Shown here: piece by piece, positions 17,935 through 31,689 of the stretch | Layout: the number at the start of each line of letters is the position of its first letter | Position numbering within the stretch: the first letter of the stretch is position 1 | NCBI RefSeq assembly: GCF_963678635.1 | Contig: NC_087066.1 | Span: 26,317,453 to 26,381,452, forward strand | Reading direction: 5' to 3' | DNA length: 64,000 nucleotides | Origin: Symsagittifera roscoffensis | Lineage: Eukaryota; Xenacoelomorpha; Acoela; Convolutidae | Made by a program: the position numbers and the translations under genes | The notes under the pieces: model-generated | The model's input: only the letters and a program-made list of their open reading frames with translations | Told to the model about the DNA's origin: nothing | Databases searched by the model: none

Positions 17935-20900
17935 GAAGTACAATATTGCCGCCGGAAAATAAAAAAAATGTTCAGCAGTGCCGAAAAACTATCAAAAGTT
18001 GGCATTGTTGAATAGCATTCTTTTTGGCACTGATGTACTAACTCTCAACAGTGACGAAGTACACAGTTGAGAGTTACACAGTTAAAAGCTTAGAATTTTA
18101 ACAATGCCGGCGGAAAAAAAGCTCAACAGTGCCGAAAAGCATCAAACCTTGACACTGTTGAACAGCATTCTTTTCGGCGCTGTTGTACTAGCCCTTAACA
18201 GTGCCGAAGTACAACATTGCCTTGCCGCCGAAAAAAAAGAACTTTCAACGGTGCCAATAATCATCAAAAATTAGCTCTAATGAACAACCTTCATTTCGCC
18301 AATGTAGTACTAGCCATTAACAGCGCCGAACACATCATTGCCGCAGGAAAACAAAAAAAGATCAACAGTGCCAAAAAGCATCAAAATTTGGCACTGTTGA
18401 ACATTTTTTTGGCACTATTGTACCCCTCAACAGTGCTGAAGCACAATACCGTCTCTGAAAAAAAGAAGATTACTAACAGTGCCGGAAATCATCAAAAGTT
18501 GGCCCTGTTGAAAAGCATACTTTTCGGCGCTGTTGTACTAACCCTCATTAGTGCCGAAGTACAACCTTGCCGCCAAAAAATAAAACAACTTTCAACTGTG
18601 CCGATAATCAACAAAAAATGGCACTAATGAACAACCTTTGTTTCGACACTGTAGTACCAACCACCACTAGCACCAAGTGCAACCTTGACGCCGGAAAATA
18701 AAAAAAATTACGCATTGCCCAAAAATCATCAAAAACTGACATTGTTGAATAACATTTTTTCGGCACTGATGTACTAGCCATCAACAGCGCCGAAGTACAA
18801 CATTGTCGCCGGAAAATAAGAAAATGTTCAGCAGTGCCGAAAAATTCTCAAAAGTTGGCATTGTTGAAAAGCATTCTTTTCGGCACTGATGTAGTAACTC
18901 TCAACAGTGCCGAAGTACAACACTGCCACCGCAAAAGAAAACCATTTTCAACAGTGCCAATAACCATCAAGAATTGGCACTAATGAACAACCTTTGTTTC
19001 CGCACTGTAGTACTAGCCATCAAAAGCGCCGAAGTACAACATTGCCGCCGGAAAACGAAAAAAGCTCAACAGTGCCGAAAAGCATCAAAAATTGGCACTG
19101 TTGAACAGCTTTTTTGCTCTTATTGTACCCCTCAACAGTGCTGAAACACAATACCGTCTCCGAAAAAAAAGATTGTTAAACAGTGACGGAAATCATCAAA
19201 AGTTGGCACTGTTGAACAGCATTCTTTTGAGCGGGGTTATACTAACCTTCAACAGTACCGAAGGCCAACATTGCCGCCAAAAAAGAAAACAACTTTCAAC
19301 TGTGCCAACAATCATCAAAAACTGGCACTAATGAACAACCTTTGTTTCGGTTCTGTAGTACCAACCACCACTAGCGCCAAGTACAAACTTGACGCCGGAA
19401 AAAAAAATTAAGCAGTGCCCAAAAATCATCAAAAATTGGCATTGTTGAATAGCATTTTTCTGCACTGTTGTAATAGCCATCAACAGCGCTCGAAGTACAA
19501 TATTGTCGCCGGAAAATAAAAGATGTTCAGCAGTGCCGAAAAATTATCAAAGGTTGGCATTGTTGAATAGCAATCTTTTCGGCACTGATGTACTAACTCT
19601 CAACAGTGCCGAAGTACAACGCTGCCGCCGCAAAAGAAAACCATTTTCAACAGTGCCAATAATCATCAAGAATTGGCACTAATGAAGAACCTTTGTTTCG
19701 GCACTGTAGTATCAACCACCACTAGCGCCAAGTACAACCTTGACGCCGGAAAGTTTAAAAAACTAAGCACTGCCCAAAAATCATCAAAAATTGGTATTGT
19801 TGAATAGCATTTTTTCGGCACTGATGTACTAGCCATCAACAGCCCCGAAGTACAAAATTGCCGGCGGAAAATAAGAAGATGTTCAGCAGTGCCGAAAAAT
19901 TATCAAAATTTGGCATTATTGAATAGCAATCTTTTCGGCACTGATATACTAACTCTCAACAGTGCCGAAGTACAACACTGTGCCGAAGTACAACACGCAA
20001 AAGAAAACCATTTTCAACAGTGCCAATAATAATCAAGAACTGGCGGCAGTGTGCTGATTCTGTGCTGAAGCACAATACTGCTTCCAAAAAACAAAAAAAT
20101 GGTTAAACAGTGCTTGAAATCATCAAAAATTGGCATTTTTGAACAGCATTCTTTTCAGCGCTGTTGTACTAACGCTCAAAAGTGCCGAAACACAACATTG
20201 CCCCAAAAAAAATAAAACAACTTTCAACTGTGCCAATAATCATCAAAAATTGAAAATAATGAACAACCTTTGTTTCGGCACTGTAGTACCAACCACCACT
20301 AGCGCCAAGTACAACCTTGACGCCGGAAAAAAAATAAGCAGTGCCCAAAAATCATCAAAATTGTTATTTTTTCGGCACTGATGTACTAGCCATCTACAGC
20401 GCCGAAGTACATAATTGCCGCCGGAAAAAAAAAGGTTCAGCAGTGCCGAAAAACTATCAAAAGTTGGCATTGTTGAATAGCATTCTTTTTGGCACTGATG
20501 TACTAACTCTCAACAGTGACGAAGTACACAGTTGAGAGTTACACAGTTAAAAGCTTAGAAGTTTAACAATGCCGGCGGAAAAAAAGCTCAACAGTGCCGA
20601 AAAGCATCAAACCTTGGCACTGTTGAACAGCATTCTTTTCGGCGCTGTTGTACTAGCCCTTAACAGTGCCGAAGTACAACATTACCTTGCCGCCGAAAAA
20701 AAAGAACTTTCAACGGTGCCAATAATCATCAAAAATTAGCTCTAATGAACAACCTTCATTTCGCCAATGTAGTACCAGCCATTAACAGCGCCGAACACAT
20801 CATTGCCACAGGAAAACAAAAAAAGACCAACAGTGCCAAAAAGCATCAAAATTTGGCACTGTTGAACAATTTTTTTGGCACTATTGTACCCCTCAACAGT

Positions 20901-22090
20901 GCTGAAGCACAATACAGTCTCTGAAAAAAAGAAGATTACTAAACAGTGCCGGAAATCATCAAAAGTTGGCCTTGTTGAAAAGCATTCTTTTCGGCGCTGT
21001 TGTACTAACCCTCAACAGTGCCGAAGTACAACCTTGCCGCCAAAAAATAAAACAACTTTCAACTGTGCCGATAATCATTTAAAAATGGCACTAATGAACA
21101 ACCTTTGTTTCGGCACTGTAGTACCAACCACCACTAGCGCCAAGTGCAACCTTGACGCCGGAAAATAAAAAAAAATAAGCAGTGCCCAAAAATCATCAAA
21201 AACTGGCATTGTTGAATAACATTTTTTCGGCACTGATGTACTAGCCATCAACAGCGCCGAAGTACAACATTGTCGCCGGAAAATAAGAAAATGTTCAGCA
21301 GTGCCGAAAAATTCTCAAAAGTTGGCATTGTTGAATAGCATTCTTTTCGGCACTGATGTAGTAACTCTCAACAGTGCCGAAGTACAACACTGCCGCCGCA
21401 AAAGAAAACCATTTTCAACAGTGCCAATAACCATCAAGAATTGGCACTAATGAACAACCTTTGTTTCCGCACTGTAGTACTAGCCATCAAAAGCGCCGAA
21501 GTACAACATTGCCGCCGGAAAACGAAAAAAGCTCAACAGTGCCGAAAAGCATCAAAAATTGGCACTGTTGAACAGCTTTTTTGGCCTTATTGTACCCTCA
21601 ACAGTGCTGAAACACAATACCGTCTCCGAAAAAAAAGATTGTTAAACAGTGCCGGAAATCATCAAAAGTTGGCACTGTTGGGCACTGTTGAACAGCATTC
21701 TTTTCGGCGGGGTTATACTAACCTTCAACAGTGCCGAAGTACAACATTGCCGCCAAAAAAGAAAACAACTATCAACTGTGCCAACCATCATCAAAAACTG
21801 GCACTAATGAACAACCTTTGTTTCGATTCTGTAGTACCAACCACCACTAGCGCCAAGTACAACCTTGACGCCGGAAAATAAAAAAAAATAAGCAGTGCCC
21901 AAAAATCATCAAAAATTGGCATTGTTGAATAGCATTTTTCTGCACTGTTGTACTAGCCATCAACAGCGCCGAAGTACAATATTGTCGCCGGAAAAAAAAG
22001 ATGTTCAGCAGTGCCGAAAAATTATCAAAGATTGGCATTGTTGAATAGCAATCTTTTCGGCACTGATGTACTAACTCTCAACAGTGCCGA
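17935..22090 (+). repeat. Duplicated block, period about 2.47 kb
   Basis: Anchors: an unusual insert (CAGTTGAGAGTTACACAG) at 18064 and 20529, and a CTTGCCTTGCCG-type junction at 18221 and 20686. Both give 2465 bases. Later anchors drift by about 10 bases because of a GGCACTGTTG duplication near 21680. Copy 1 spans about 17935-20400; copy 2 is about 20400-22090 and partial. Confidence 0.85.
19067..19103. repeat. Example of the second satellite dyad (F2-R1)
   Basis: CAACAGTGCC at 19067-19076 and GGCACTGTTG at 19094-19103, a perfect 10-bp inverted repeat around a 17-base A-rich spacer. The same arrangement, perfect or with a mismatch, recurs in most monomers in the second half of the unit. Confidence 0.95.
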
Positions 22091-23300
22091 AGTACAACAC
22101 TGCTGCCGCAAAAGAAAACCATTTTCAACAGTGCCAATAATAATCAAGAACTGGCACTAATGAACAACCTTTGCTTCCGCACTGTAGTACTAGCCATCAA
22201 AAGCGCTGAAGTACAACATTGCCACCGGAAAACAAAAAAAGCTCAACAAGGCCGAAAAGCATCAAACCTTGGCATTGTTGAACAGCTTTTTTGGCACTAT
22301 TGTACCTCTCAACTGTGCTGAAGCACAATACTGCTTCCAAAAAACAAAAAAATGGTTAAACAACAGTGCTTGAAATCATCAAAAGTTGGCATTTTTGAAC
22401 AGCATTCTTTTCGGCGCTGTTGTACTAACGCTCAACAGTGCCGAAACACAACATTGCCCCAAAAAAATAAAAACAACTTTCAACTGTGCTAATAATCATT
22501 AAAAAATGGCACTAATGAACAACCTTTGTTTCGGCACTGTAGTATCAACCACCACTAGCGCCAAGTACAACCTTGACGCCGGAAAATTTAAAAAACTAAG
22601 CAGTGCCCAAAAATCATCAAAAATTGGCATTGTTGAATAGCATTTTTTCGGCACTGATGTAGTAGCCATCAACAGCCCCGAAGTACAAAATTGCCGCCGG
22701 AAAATCAGAAGATGTTCAGCAGTGCCGAAAAATTATCAAAATTTGGCATTGTTGAATAGCAATCTTTTCGGCACTGATATACTAACTCTCAACAGTGCCG
22801 AAGTACAACACTGCCGCCGCAAAAGAAAACCATTTTCAACAGTGCCAATAATAATCAAGAACTGGCACTAATGAACAACCTTTGCTTCCGCACTGTAGTA
22901 CTAGCCATCAAAAGCGCTGAAGTACAACATTGCCGCCGGAAAACAAAAAAAGCTCAACAAGGCCGAAAAGCATCAAACCTTGGCATTGTTGAACAGCTTT
23001 TTTGGCACTATTGTACCTCTCAACTGTGCTGAAGCACAATACTGCTTCCAAAAAACAAAAAAATGGTTAAGCAACAGTGCTTGAAATCATCAAAAGTTGG
23101 CATTTTTGAACAGCATTCTTTTCGGCGCTGTTGTACTAACGCTCAACAGTGCCGAAACACAACATTGCCCCAAAAAAATAAAAACAACTTTCAACTGTGC
23201 TAATAATCATTAAAAAATGGCACTAATGAACAACCTTTGTTTCGGCACTGTAGTACCAACCACCACTAGCGCCAAGTACAACCTTGACGCCGGAAAAAAA
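22020..23300 (+). repeat. Duplicated block of six monomers, period 711 bp
   Basis: Words diagnostic of this block recur at a spacing of 711: GCTCAACAAGGCCG at 22241 and 22952, and AATGGTTAA at 22351 and 23062. The second copy ends near 23300, where the order of monomer classes changes. Confidence 0.85.
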
Positions 23301-23829
23301 AATTAAGCAGTGCCCAAAAATCATCAAAATTGGCATTTTTTCGGCACTGATGTACTAGCCATCAACAGCGCCGAAGTACAACATTGCCGCCGGAAAATAT
23401 GAAGATGTTCAGCAGTGCCAAAAAATTTTCAAAAAATGGCATTGTTGAATAGCAACCTTTTCGGCACTGATGTACTAACTCTCAACAGTCTCTCAACAGT
23501 GCCGAAGTACAACACTGCCGCCGCAAAAAAAAACCATTTTCAATAGTGCCAATCACCATCAAGAATTGACACTATTGAACAACCTTTGTTTCCGCACTGT
23601 AGTAATAGCCATCAAAAGCGCTGAAGTACCAAATTGACGCCGGAAAATAAAAAAAATTAAGCAGTGCCGAAAAGCATCAAACCTTGGCATTGTTGAACAG
23701 CTTTTTTTGGCACTATTGTACCCCTCAACTGTGCTGAAGCACAATACTGCTTCCAAAAAACAAAAATAAAGGTTAAACAGTGCTTGAAATCATCAAAAAT
23801 TGGCTTTTTTGAACAGCATTCTTTTCGGC

Positions 23830-24800
23830 GCTGTTGTACTAACGCTCAACAGTGCCGAAACACAACATTGCCGCCAAAAAACAAAAGAACTTTCAACAGT
23901 GCCAATAATCATCAAAAATTGGCACTAATGAACAACCTTTGTATCGGCACTGTAGTACTAGCCATCAACAGCTCCGAAGTACACCATTGCCGCCGTAAAA
24001 AAGATAAGGTTAAGCAGTGCCCAAAAATTATCAAAAGTTGTCATTGTTGAATGGCATTCTTTTCAGCACCGATGTACTAGCACTCATAAGTGCCGAATTA
24101 CATCATTGCCGCCGAAAAAAAAACAATTTCCAACAGTGCCACTAATCATCAAACTTTGACACTAATGAAAAACCTTTGTTTGGGCACTGTAGTACCAGCC
24201 ATCAACAGCGCCGAGTACAACCTTGACGCCGGAAAATAAAAAAAATTAAGCAGTGCCAAAAATCATCAAAAGTTGGCATTGTTGAATAGGATTTTTTTGG
24301 CACTGATGTACTAGCCATCAAAAGCGCCGAAGTACTACATTGCTGCCTGAAAACAATAAATTGATCAGCAGTGCCGAAAAAATTATCAAAAGTTGGCATT
24401 GTTGAATAGCATTCTTTTCGGCACTGATGTACTAACTCTCAACAGTGCCGAAGTACAACACTTCCGCCGCAAAAGAAAACTATTTTCAACAGTGCCAATA
24501 ATGATCAAGGCGCCGTTGTACTAACGCTCAACAGTGCCGAAACACAACATGGCCGCCAAAAAACAAAAGAACTTTCAACAGTGCCAATAATCATCAAAAA
24601 TTGGCACTAATGAACAACCTTTGCATCGGCACTGTAGTACTAGCCATCAACAGCTCCGAAGTACACCATTGTCGCCGTAAAAAAGATAAGGTTAAGCAGT
24701 GCCCAAAAATTATCAAAAGTTGTCATTGTTGAATGGCATTCTTTTCGGCACCGATGTACTAGCACTCATAAGTGCTGAAGTACAACATTGCCGCCGAAAA
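23830..24800 (+). repeat. Duplicated block, period about 0.68 kb
   Basis: The segment with CAACAGCTCCGAAG, GTAAAAAAGATAAGG and ACTAGCACTCATAAG recurs at about 23830-24110 and 24510-24800 (GCTCC at 23971 and 24653). An abrupt junction is seen at about 24508, where an AATGATCAAG stretch is joined directly to a GCGCCGTTG stretch, losing part of a monomer. Confidence 0.75.
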
Positions 24801-25008
24801 AAAACTATTTCCAATTTCCAACAGTGCCACTAATCATCAAACTTTGACACTAATGAAAAAGCTTTGTTTCGGCACTGTAGTACCAGCCATCAACAGCGCC
24901 GAGTACAACCTTGATGCCGAAAAATAAAAAACATTGAGCAATGCCCAAAAATCATCAAAATTTGGCAATGTTGAATAGCATTTTTTCGGCACTGATGTAC
25001 TAGCCATC

Positions 25009-28000
25009 AACAGCGCCGAAGTACAACATTGCCGCCTGAAAAAAATAAAATGATCAGCAAGGCCGAAAAATTATCAAAAGTTGGTATTGTTGAATAGCAT
25101 TCTTTTCGGCACTGATGTAGTAACTCTCAACAGTGCCCAAGTAAAACACTGCCGCCGCAAAAGAAAACCATTTTCAACAGTGCCAATAATGATCAAGAAT
25201 TGGCACTTATGAACAACCTTTGTTTCCGCACTGTAGTACTAGCCATCAAAAGCGCCGAAGTACAACATTGACGCCGGAATACAAAAAAGTTCAACAGTGA
25301 CGAAAAGCATCAAACCTTGGCCTTGTTGAACAGTTTTTTGGCAATTTTGTACCCCTCAACTGTGCTGAAGCACAATACTGCTTCCGAAAAACAAAAAAGG
25401 TTAAACAGTGCTTGAAATCATCAAAAGTTGGCATTTTTGAACAGCATTCTTTTCGGTGCTGTTGTACTAACGCTCAACAGTGCCGAAGTACAACATTGCC
25501 GCCAAAAAAAAATAAAAGAATTTTCAACAGTGCCAATAATTATCAAAAATTGGCACTAATGAACAACCATTGTATCGGCACTGTAGTACTAGCCATCAAC
25601 AGCGCCGAAGTACACCCTTGCCGCCAAAAAATAAAACAACCTTCAACTGTGCCAATAATCATCAAAAATTGGCAGTAATGAACAACCTTTGTTTCGGCAC
25701 TGTAGTACTAGCCATCAAAAGCGCCGAAGTACAACATTGCCGCCGGAAAACAAAAAAAGCTCAACAGTGCCGAAAAGCATCAAAAATTGGCACTGTTGAA
25801 TAGCTTTTTTTGTCAATATTGTACCCCTCAACAGTGCTGAAACACAAAACCGTCTCCGAAAAAAAGAAGATTGTTAAACAGAGCCGGAAATCATCAAAAG
25901 TTGTCACTGTTGAACAGCATTCTTTTCGGCGCTGTTATACTAACGCTCAATAGTGCCGAAGTACAACATTTCCGCCTGAAAAAAATAAAATGATCAGCAA
26001 GGCCGAAAAATTATCAAAAGTTGGTATTGTTGAATAGCATTCTTTTCGGCACTGTTATACTAACGCTCAATAGTGCCGAAGTACAACATTTCCGCCTGAA
26101 AAAATAAAATGATCAGCAAGGCCGAAAAATTATCAAAAGTTGTCACTGTTGAACAGCATTCTTTTCGGCGCTGTTATACTAACGCTCAATAGTGCCGAAG
26201 TACAACATTTCCGCCTGAAAAAAATAAAATGATCAGCAAGGCCGAAAAATTATCAAAAGTTGTCACTGTTGAACAGCATTCTTTTCGGCGCTGTTATACT
26301 AACGCTCAACAGCGCCGAAGTACAACATTGCCGCCTGAAAAAAATAAAATGATCAGCAAGGCCGAAAAATTATCAAAAGTTGGTATTGTTGAATAGCATT
26401 CTTTTCGGCACTGATGTAGTAACTCTCAACAGTGCCCAAGTAAAACACTGCCGCCGCAAAAGAAAACCATTTTCAACAGTGCCAATAATGATCAAGAATT
26501 GGCACTTATGAACAACCTTTGTTTCCGCACTGTAGTACTAGCCATCAAAAGCGCCGAAGTACAACATTGACGCCGGAATACAAAAAAGTTCAACAGTGAC
26601 GAAAAGCATCAAACCTTGGCCTTGTTGAACAGTTTTTTTGGCAATTTTGTACCCCTCAACTGTGCTGAAGCACAATACTGCTTCCGAAAAACAAAAAAGG
26701 TTAAACAGTGCTTGAAATCATCAAAAGTTGGCATTTTTGAACAGCATTCTTTTCGGCGCTGTTGTACTAACGCTCAACAGTGCCGAAGTACAACATTGCC
26801 GCCAAAAAAAAATAAAAGAATTTTCAACAGTGCCAATAATTATCAAAAATTGGCACTAATGAACAACCATTGTATCGGCACTGTAGTACTAGCCATCAAC
26901 AGCGCCGAAGTACACCCTTGCCGCCAAAAAATAAAACAACCTTCAACTGTGCCAATAATCATCAAAAATTGGCAGTAATGAACAACCTTTGTTTCGGCAC
27001 TGTAGTACTAGCCATCAAAAGCGCCGAAGTACAACATTGCCGCCGGAAAACAAAAAAAGCTCAACAGTGCCGAAAAGCATCAAAAATTGGCACTGTTGAA
27101 TAGCTTTTTTTGTCAATATTGTACCCCTCAACAGTGCTGAAACACAAAACCGTCTCCGAAAAAAAGAAGATTGTTAAACAGTGCCGGAAATCATCAAAAG
27201 TTGTCACTGTTGAACAGCATTCTTTTCGGCGCTGTTATACTAACGCTCAATAGTGCCGAAGTACAACATTTCCGCCTGAAAAAAATAAAATGATCAGCAA
27301 GGCCGAAAAATTATCAAAAGTTGGTATTGTTGAATAGCATTCTTTTCGGCACTGTTATACTAACGCTCAATAGTGCCGAAGTACAACATTTCCGCCTGAA
27401 AAAATAAAATGATCAGCAAGGCCGAAAAATTATCAAAAGTTGTCACTGTTGAACAGCATTCTTTTCGGCGCTGTTATACTAACGCTCAATAGTGCCGAAG
27501 TACAACATTTCCGCCTGAAAAAAATAAAATGATCAGCAAGGCCGAAAAATTATCAAAAATTGTCACTGTTGAACAGCATTCTTTTCGGCGCTGTTATACT
27601 AACGCTCAACAGCGCCGAAGTACAACATTGCCGCCTGAAAAAAATAAAATGATCAGCAAGGCCGAAAAATTATCAAAAGTTGGTATTGTTGAATAGCATT
27701 CTTTTCGGCACTGATGTAGTAACTCTCAACAGTGCCCAAGTAAAACACTGCCGCCGCAAAAGAAAACCATTTTCAACAGTGCCAATAATGATCAAGAATT
27801 GGCACTTATGAACAACCTTTGTTTCCGCACTGTAGTACTAGCCATCAAAAGCGCCGAAGTACAACATTGACGCCGGAATACAAAAAAGTTCAACAGTGAC
27901 GAAAAGCATCAAACCTTGGCCTTGTTGAACAGTTTTTTTGGCAATTTTGTACCCCTCAACTGTGCTGAAGCACAATACTGCTTCCGAAAAACAAAAAAGG

Positions 28001-28575
28001 TTAAACAGTGCTTGAAATCATCAAAAGTTGGCATTTTTGAACAGCATTCTTTTCGGCGCTGTTGTACTAACGCTCAACAGTGCCGAAGTACAACATTACC
28101 GCCAAAAAAAAATAAAAGAATTTTCAACAGTGCCAATAATTATCAAAAATTGGCACTAATGAACAACCATTGTATCGGCACTGTAGTACTAGCCATCAAC
28201 AGCGCCGAAGTACACCCTTGCCGCCAAAAAATAAAACAACCTTCAACTGTGCCAATAATCATCAAAAATTGGCAGTAATGAACAACCTTTGTTTCGGCAC
28301 TGTAGTACTAGCCATCAAAAGCGCCGAAGTACAACATTGCCGCCGGAAAACAAAAAAAGCACAACAGTGCCGAAAAGCATCAAAAATTGGCACTGTTGAA
28401 TAGCTTTTTTTGTCAATATTGTACCCCTCAACAGTGCTGAAACACAAAACCGTCTCCGAAAAAAAGAAGATTGTTAAACAGTGCCGGAAATCATCAAAAG
28501 TTGTCACTGTTGAACAGCATTCTTTTCGGCGCTGTTATACTAACGCTCAATAGTGCCGAAGTACAACATTTCCGC
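25009..28575 (+). repeat. Higher-order repeat, 1,300 bp, 2.7 copies
   Basis: Eleven-monomer block repeated nearly without change. TGATCAGCAAGG occurs at 25051, 26350 and 27650. Copies begin near 25009, 26308 and 27608; the third ends at about 28575, where it passes into another monomer class. Differences between copies are single bases, for example GAGCCGG versus GTGCCGG near 25880/27180, making this among the youngest amplifications in the window. Confidence 0.93.
25933..26330 (+). repeat. Local run of near-identical single monomers
   Basis: Four consecutive units beginning TGTTATACTAACGCTCAA start at 25933, 26053, 26172 and 26292, at spacings of 120, 119 and 120 bases. The same run is present in the next 1,300-bp copy (27233 onward). 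A single monomer was therefore amplified first and then copied as part of the larger block. Confidence 0.9.
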
Positions 28576-29426
28576 CAAAAACAAATACTTTCAACTGTGC
28601 CAACAATCATCAAAATTGGCACTAATGAACAACCATTGTTTCGGCACTGTAGTACCAACCACCACTAGCGCCAAGTACAGCCTTGACGCCGGAAAATAAA
28701 AAATTGAGCAATGCCCAAAAATCATCCAAATTTGGCAATGTTGAGTAGCATTTTTTCGGCACTGATGTACTAGCCATCAACAGCGCCGAAGTACAACATT
28801 GCCGCCGGAAAATAGGAAGAGGTTCAGCAGTGCCAAAAAATTATCCAAAGTTGGCATTGTTGAATAGCAATCTTTTCGGCACTGATGTACTAACTCTCAA
28901 CAGTGCCGAAGTACAACATGCCTCCGCGAAAGAAAACCATTTCAAACAGTGCCAAAAATCATCAAGAATTGGCACTAGTGAACAACCTTTGTTTCGGCAC
29001 TGTAGTACCAACCACCACTAGCGTCGAAGTACAACATTGACGCCGGAATAAAAAAAAGCTCAACAGTGCCGAAAAGCAGCAAACCTTGGCCTTGTTGAAT
29101 AGCTTTTTTGGCACTTTTGTACCCCTCAACTGTGCTGAAGAACAATACTGCTTCCGAAAACAAAAAAAAGGTTAAACAGTGCTTGAAACGATCAAAAGTT
29201 GGCATTTTTGAAGAACATTCTTTTCGGCGCTGTTGTACTAATGCTCAATAATACCGAAGAACAACATTGCCGCCAAAAAAAATACTTTCAACTGTGCCAA
29301 CAATCATCAAAAATTGGCACTAATGAACAACCTTTGTTTCGCCACTGTAGTACCAACCACCACTAGCGCCAAGTACAACCTTGATGCCGGAAAATAAAAA
29401 ATTAAGCAGTGCCCAAAAATCATCAA

Positions 29427-30345
29427 AAATCGGCATTGTTGAATAGCATTTTTTCGGCACTGATGTACTAGCCATCAACAGCGCCGAAGTACAACATTGC
29501 CGCCGGAAAATAAGAAGATGTTCAGCAGTGCCGAAAAACTCTCAAAAATTGGCATTGTTGAATAGCATTCTTTTCGGCACTGATGTACTAACTCTCAACA
29601 GTGCCGAAGTACAACACTGCCGCCGCAAAAGAAAACCATTTTCAACAGTGCCAATAATGATCAAGAATTGGCACTTATGAACAACCTTTGTTTCCGCACT
29701 GTAGTACTAGCCATCAAAAGCGCCGAAGTACAACATTGACGCCGGAATACAAAGAAGCTCAACAGTGACGAAAAGCATCAAACCTTGGCCTTGTTGAACA
29801 GTTTTTTTAGGCACTTTTGTACCCCTCAACTGTGCTGAAGCACAATACTGCTTCCGAAAAACAAAAAAGGTTAAACAGTGCTTGAAATCATCAAAAATCG
29901 GCATTGTTGAATAGCATTTTTTCGGCACTGATGTACTAGCCATCAACAGCCCCGAAGTACAACATTGCCGCCGGAAAATAAGAAGATGTTCAGCAGTGCC
30001 GAAAATTTCTCAAAAATTGGCATTGTTGAATAGCATTCTTTTCGGCACTGATGTACTAACTCTCAACAGTGCCGAAGTACATCACTGCCGCCGCAAAAGA
30101 AAACCATTTTCAACAGTGCCAATAATGATCAAGAATTGGCACTTATGAACAACCTTTGTTTCCGCACTGTAGTACTAGCCATCAAAAGCGCCGAATAACA
30201 ACATTGACGCCGGAATACAAAGAAGCTCAACAGTGACGAAAAGCATCAAACCTTGGCCTTGTTGAACAGTTTTTTTAGGCACTTTTGTACCCCTCAACTG
30301 TGCTGAAGCACAATACTGCTTCCGAAAAACAAAAAAGGTTAAACA
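29427..30345 (+). repeat. Duplicated block of four monomers, period 470 bp
   Basis: The segment AAAATCGGCATTGTTGAATA through to GTGCTTGAAATCATC occurs twice in a row, starting at about 29427 and 29897, with isolated base changes. Confidence 0.8.
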
Positions 30346-31689
30346 GTGCTTGAAATCATCAAAAGTTGGCATTTTTGAACAGCATTCTTTTCGGCGCTGT
30401 TGTACTAACGCTCAACAGTGCCGAAATACAACATTGCCGCCAAAAAAAAATAAAAGAATTTTCAACAGTGCCAATAATCACCAAAAATTGGCACTAATGA
30501 ACAACCATTGTATCGGCACTGTAGTACTAGCCATCAACGGCGCCGAAGTACACCCTTGCCGCCACAAAATAAAACAACCTTCAACTGTGCCAATAATCAT
30601 CAAAAATTGGCACTAATGAACAACCTTTGTTTCGGCACTGTAGTACTAGCCATCAAAAGCGCCGAAGTACAAAATTGCCGCCGGAAAACGATAAAAAGCT
30701 CAACAGTGCCGAAAAGCATCAAAAATTGGCACTGTTGAATAGCTTTTTTTGCCAATATTGTACCCCTCAACAGTGCTGAAACACAATACCGTCTCCGAAA
30801 AATAGAAGATTGTTAAACAGTGCCGGAAATCATCAAAAGTTGTCACTGTTGAACAGCATTCTTTTCGGCGCTGTTATACTACCCTCAACAGTGCCGAAGT
30901 ACAACATTGCCCTCAAAAAAATACTTTCAACTGTGCCATCAATCGTCAAAAATTGGCACTAATGAACAACCTTTGTTTCGGCACTGTAGTACCAACCACC
31001 ACTAGCGCCAAGTACAACCTTGACGCCGGAAAATAAAAAATTAAGCAGTGCCCGAAAATCATAAAAAATTGGCATTGTTGAATAGCATTTTTTCGGCACT
31101 GATGTACTAGCCATCAACAGCGCCGAAGTAAAACATTGCCGCCGGAAAATAAGAAGATGTTCAGCAGTGCCAAAAAATTATCCAAAGTTGGCATTGTTGA
31201 ATAGCAATCTTTTCGGCACTGATCTACTAACTCTCAACAGTGCCGAAGTACAACACTGCCTCCGCAAAAGAAAACCATTTCCAACAGTGCCAATAATCAT
31301 CAAGAATTGGCACTAATGAACAACCCTTGTTTCGGCACTGTAGTACCAACCACACTAGCGTCGAAGTACAACATTGACGCCGGAATACAAAAAAGCTCAA
31401 CAGTGCCAAAAAGCATCAAACCTTGGCCTTGTTGAACAGCTTTTTTTGTCACTTTTGTACCCCTCAACTGTGCTGAAGCACAATACTGCTTCCGAAAAAC
31501 AAAAAAAGGTTAAACAGTGCTTGAAATCATCAAAAGTTGGCATTTTTGAACAGCATTCTTTTCAGCGCTGTTGTACTAACGCTCAACAGTGCCGAAGTAC
31601 AACATTGCCGCCAAAAAAAAATAAAAGAATTTTCAACAGTGCCAATAATCATCAAAAATTGGCACTAAAGAACAACCATTGTATCGGCA

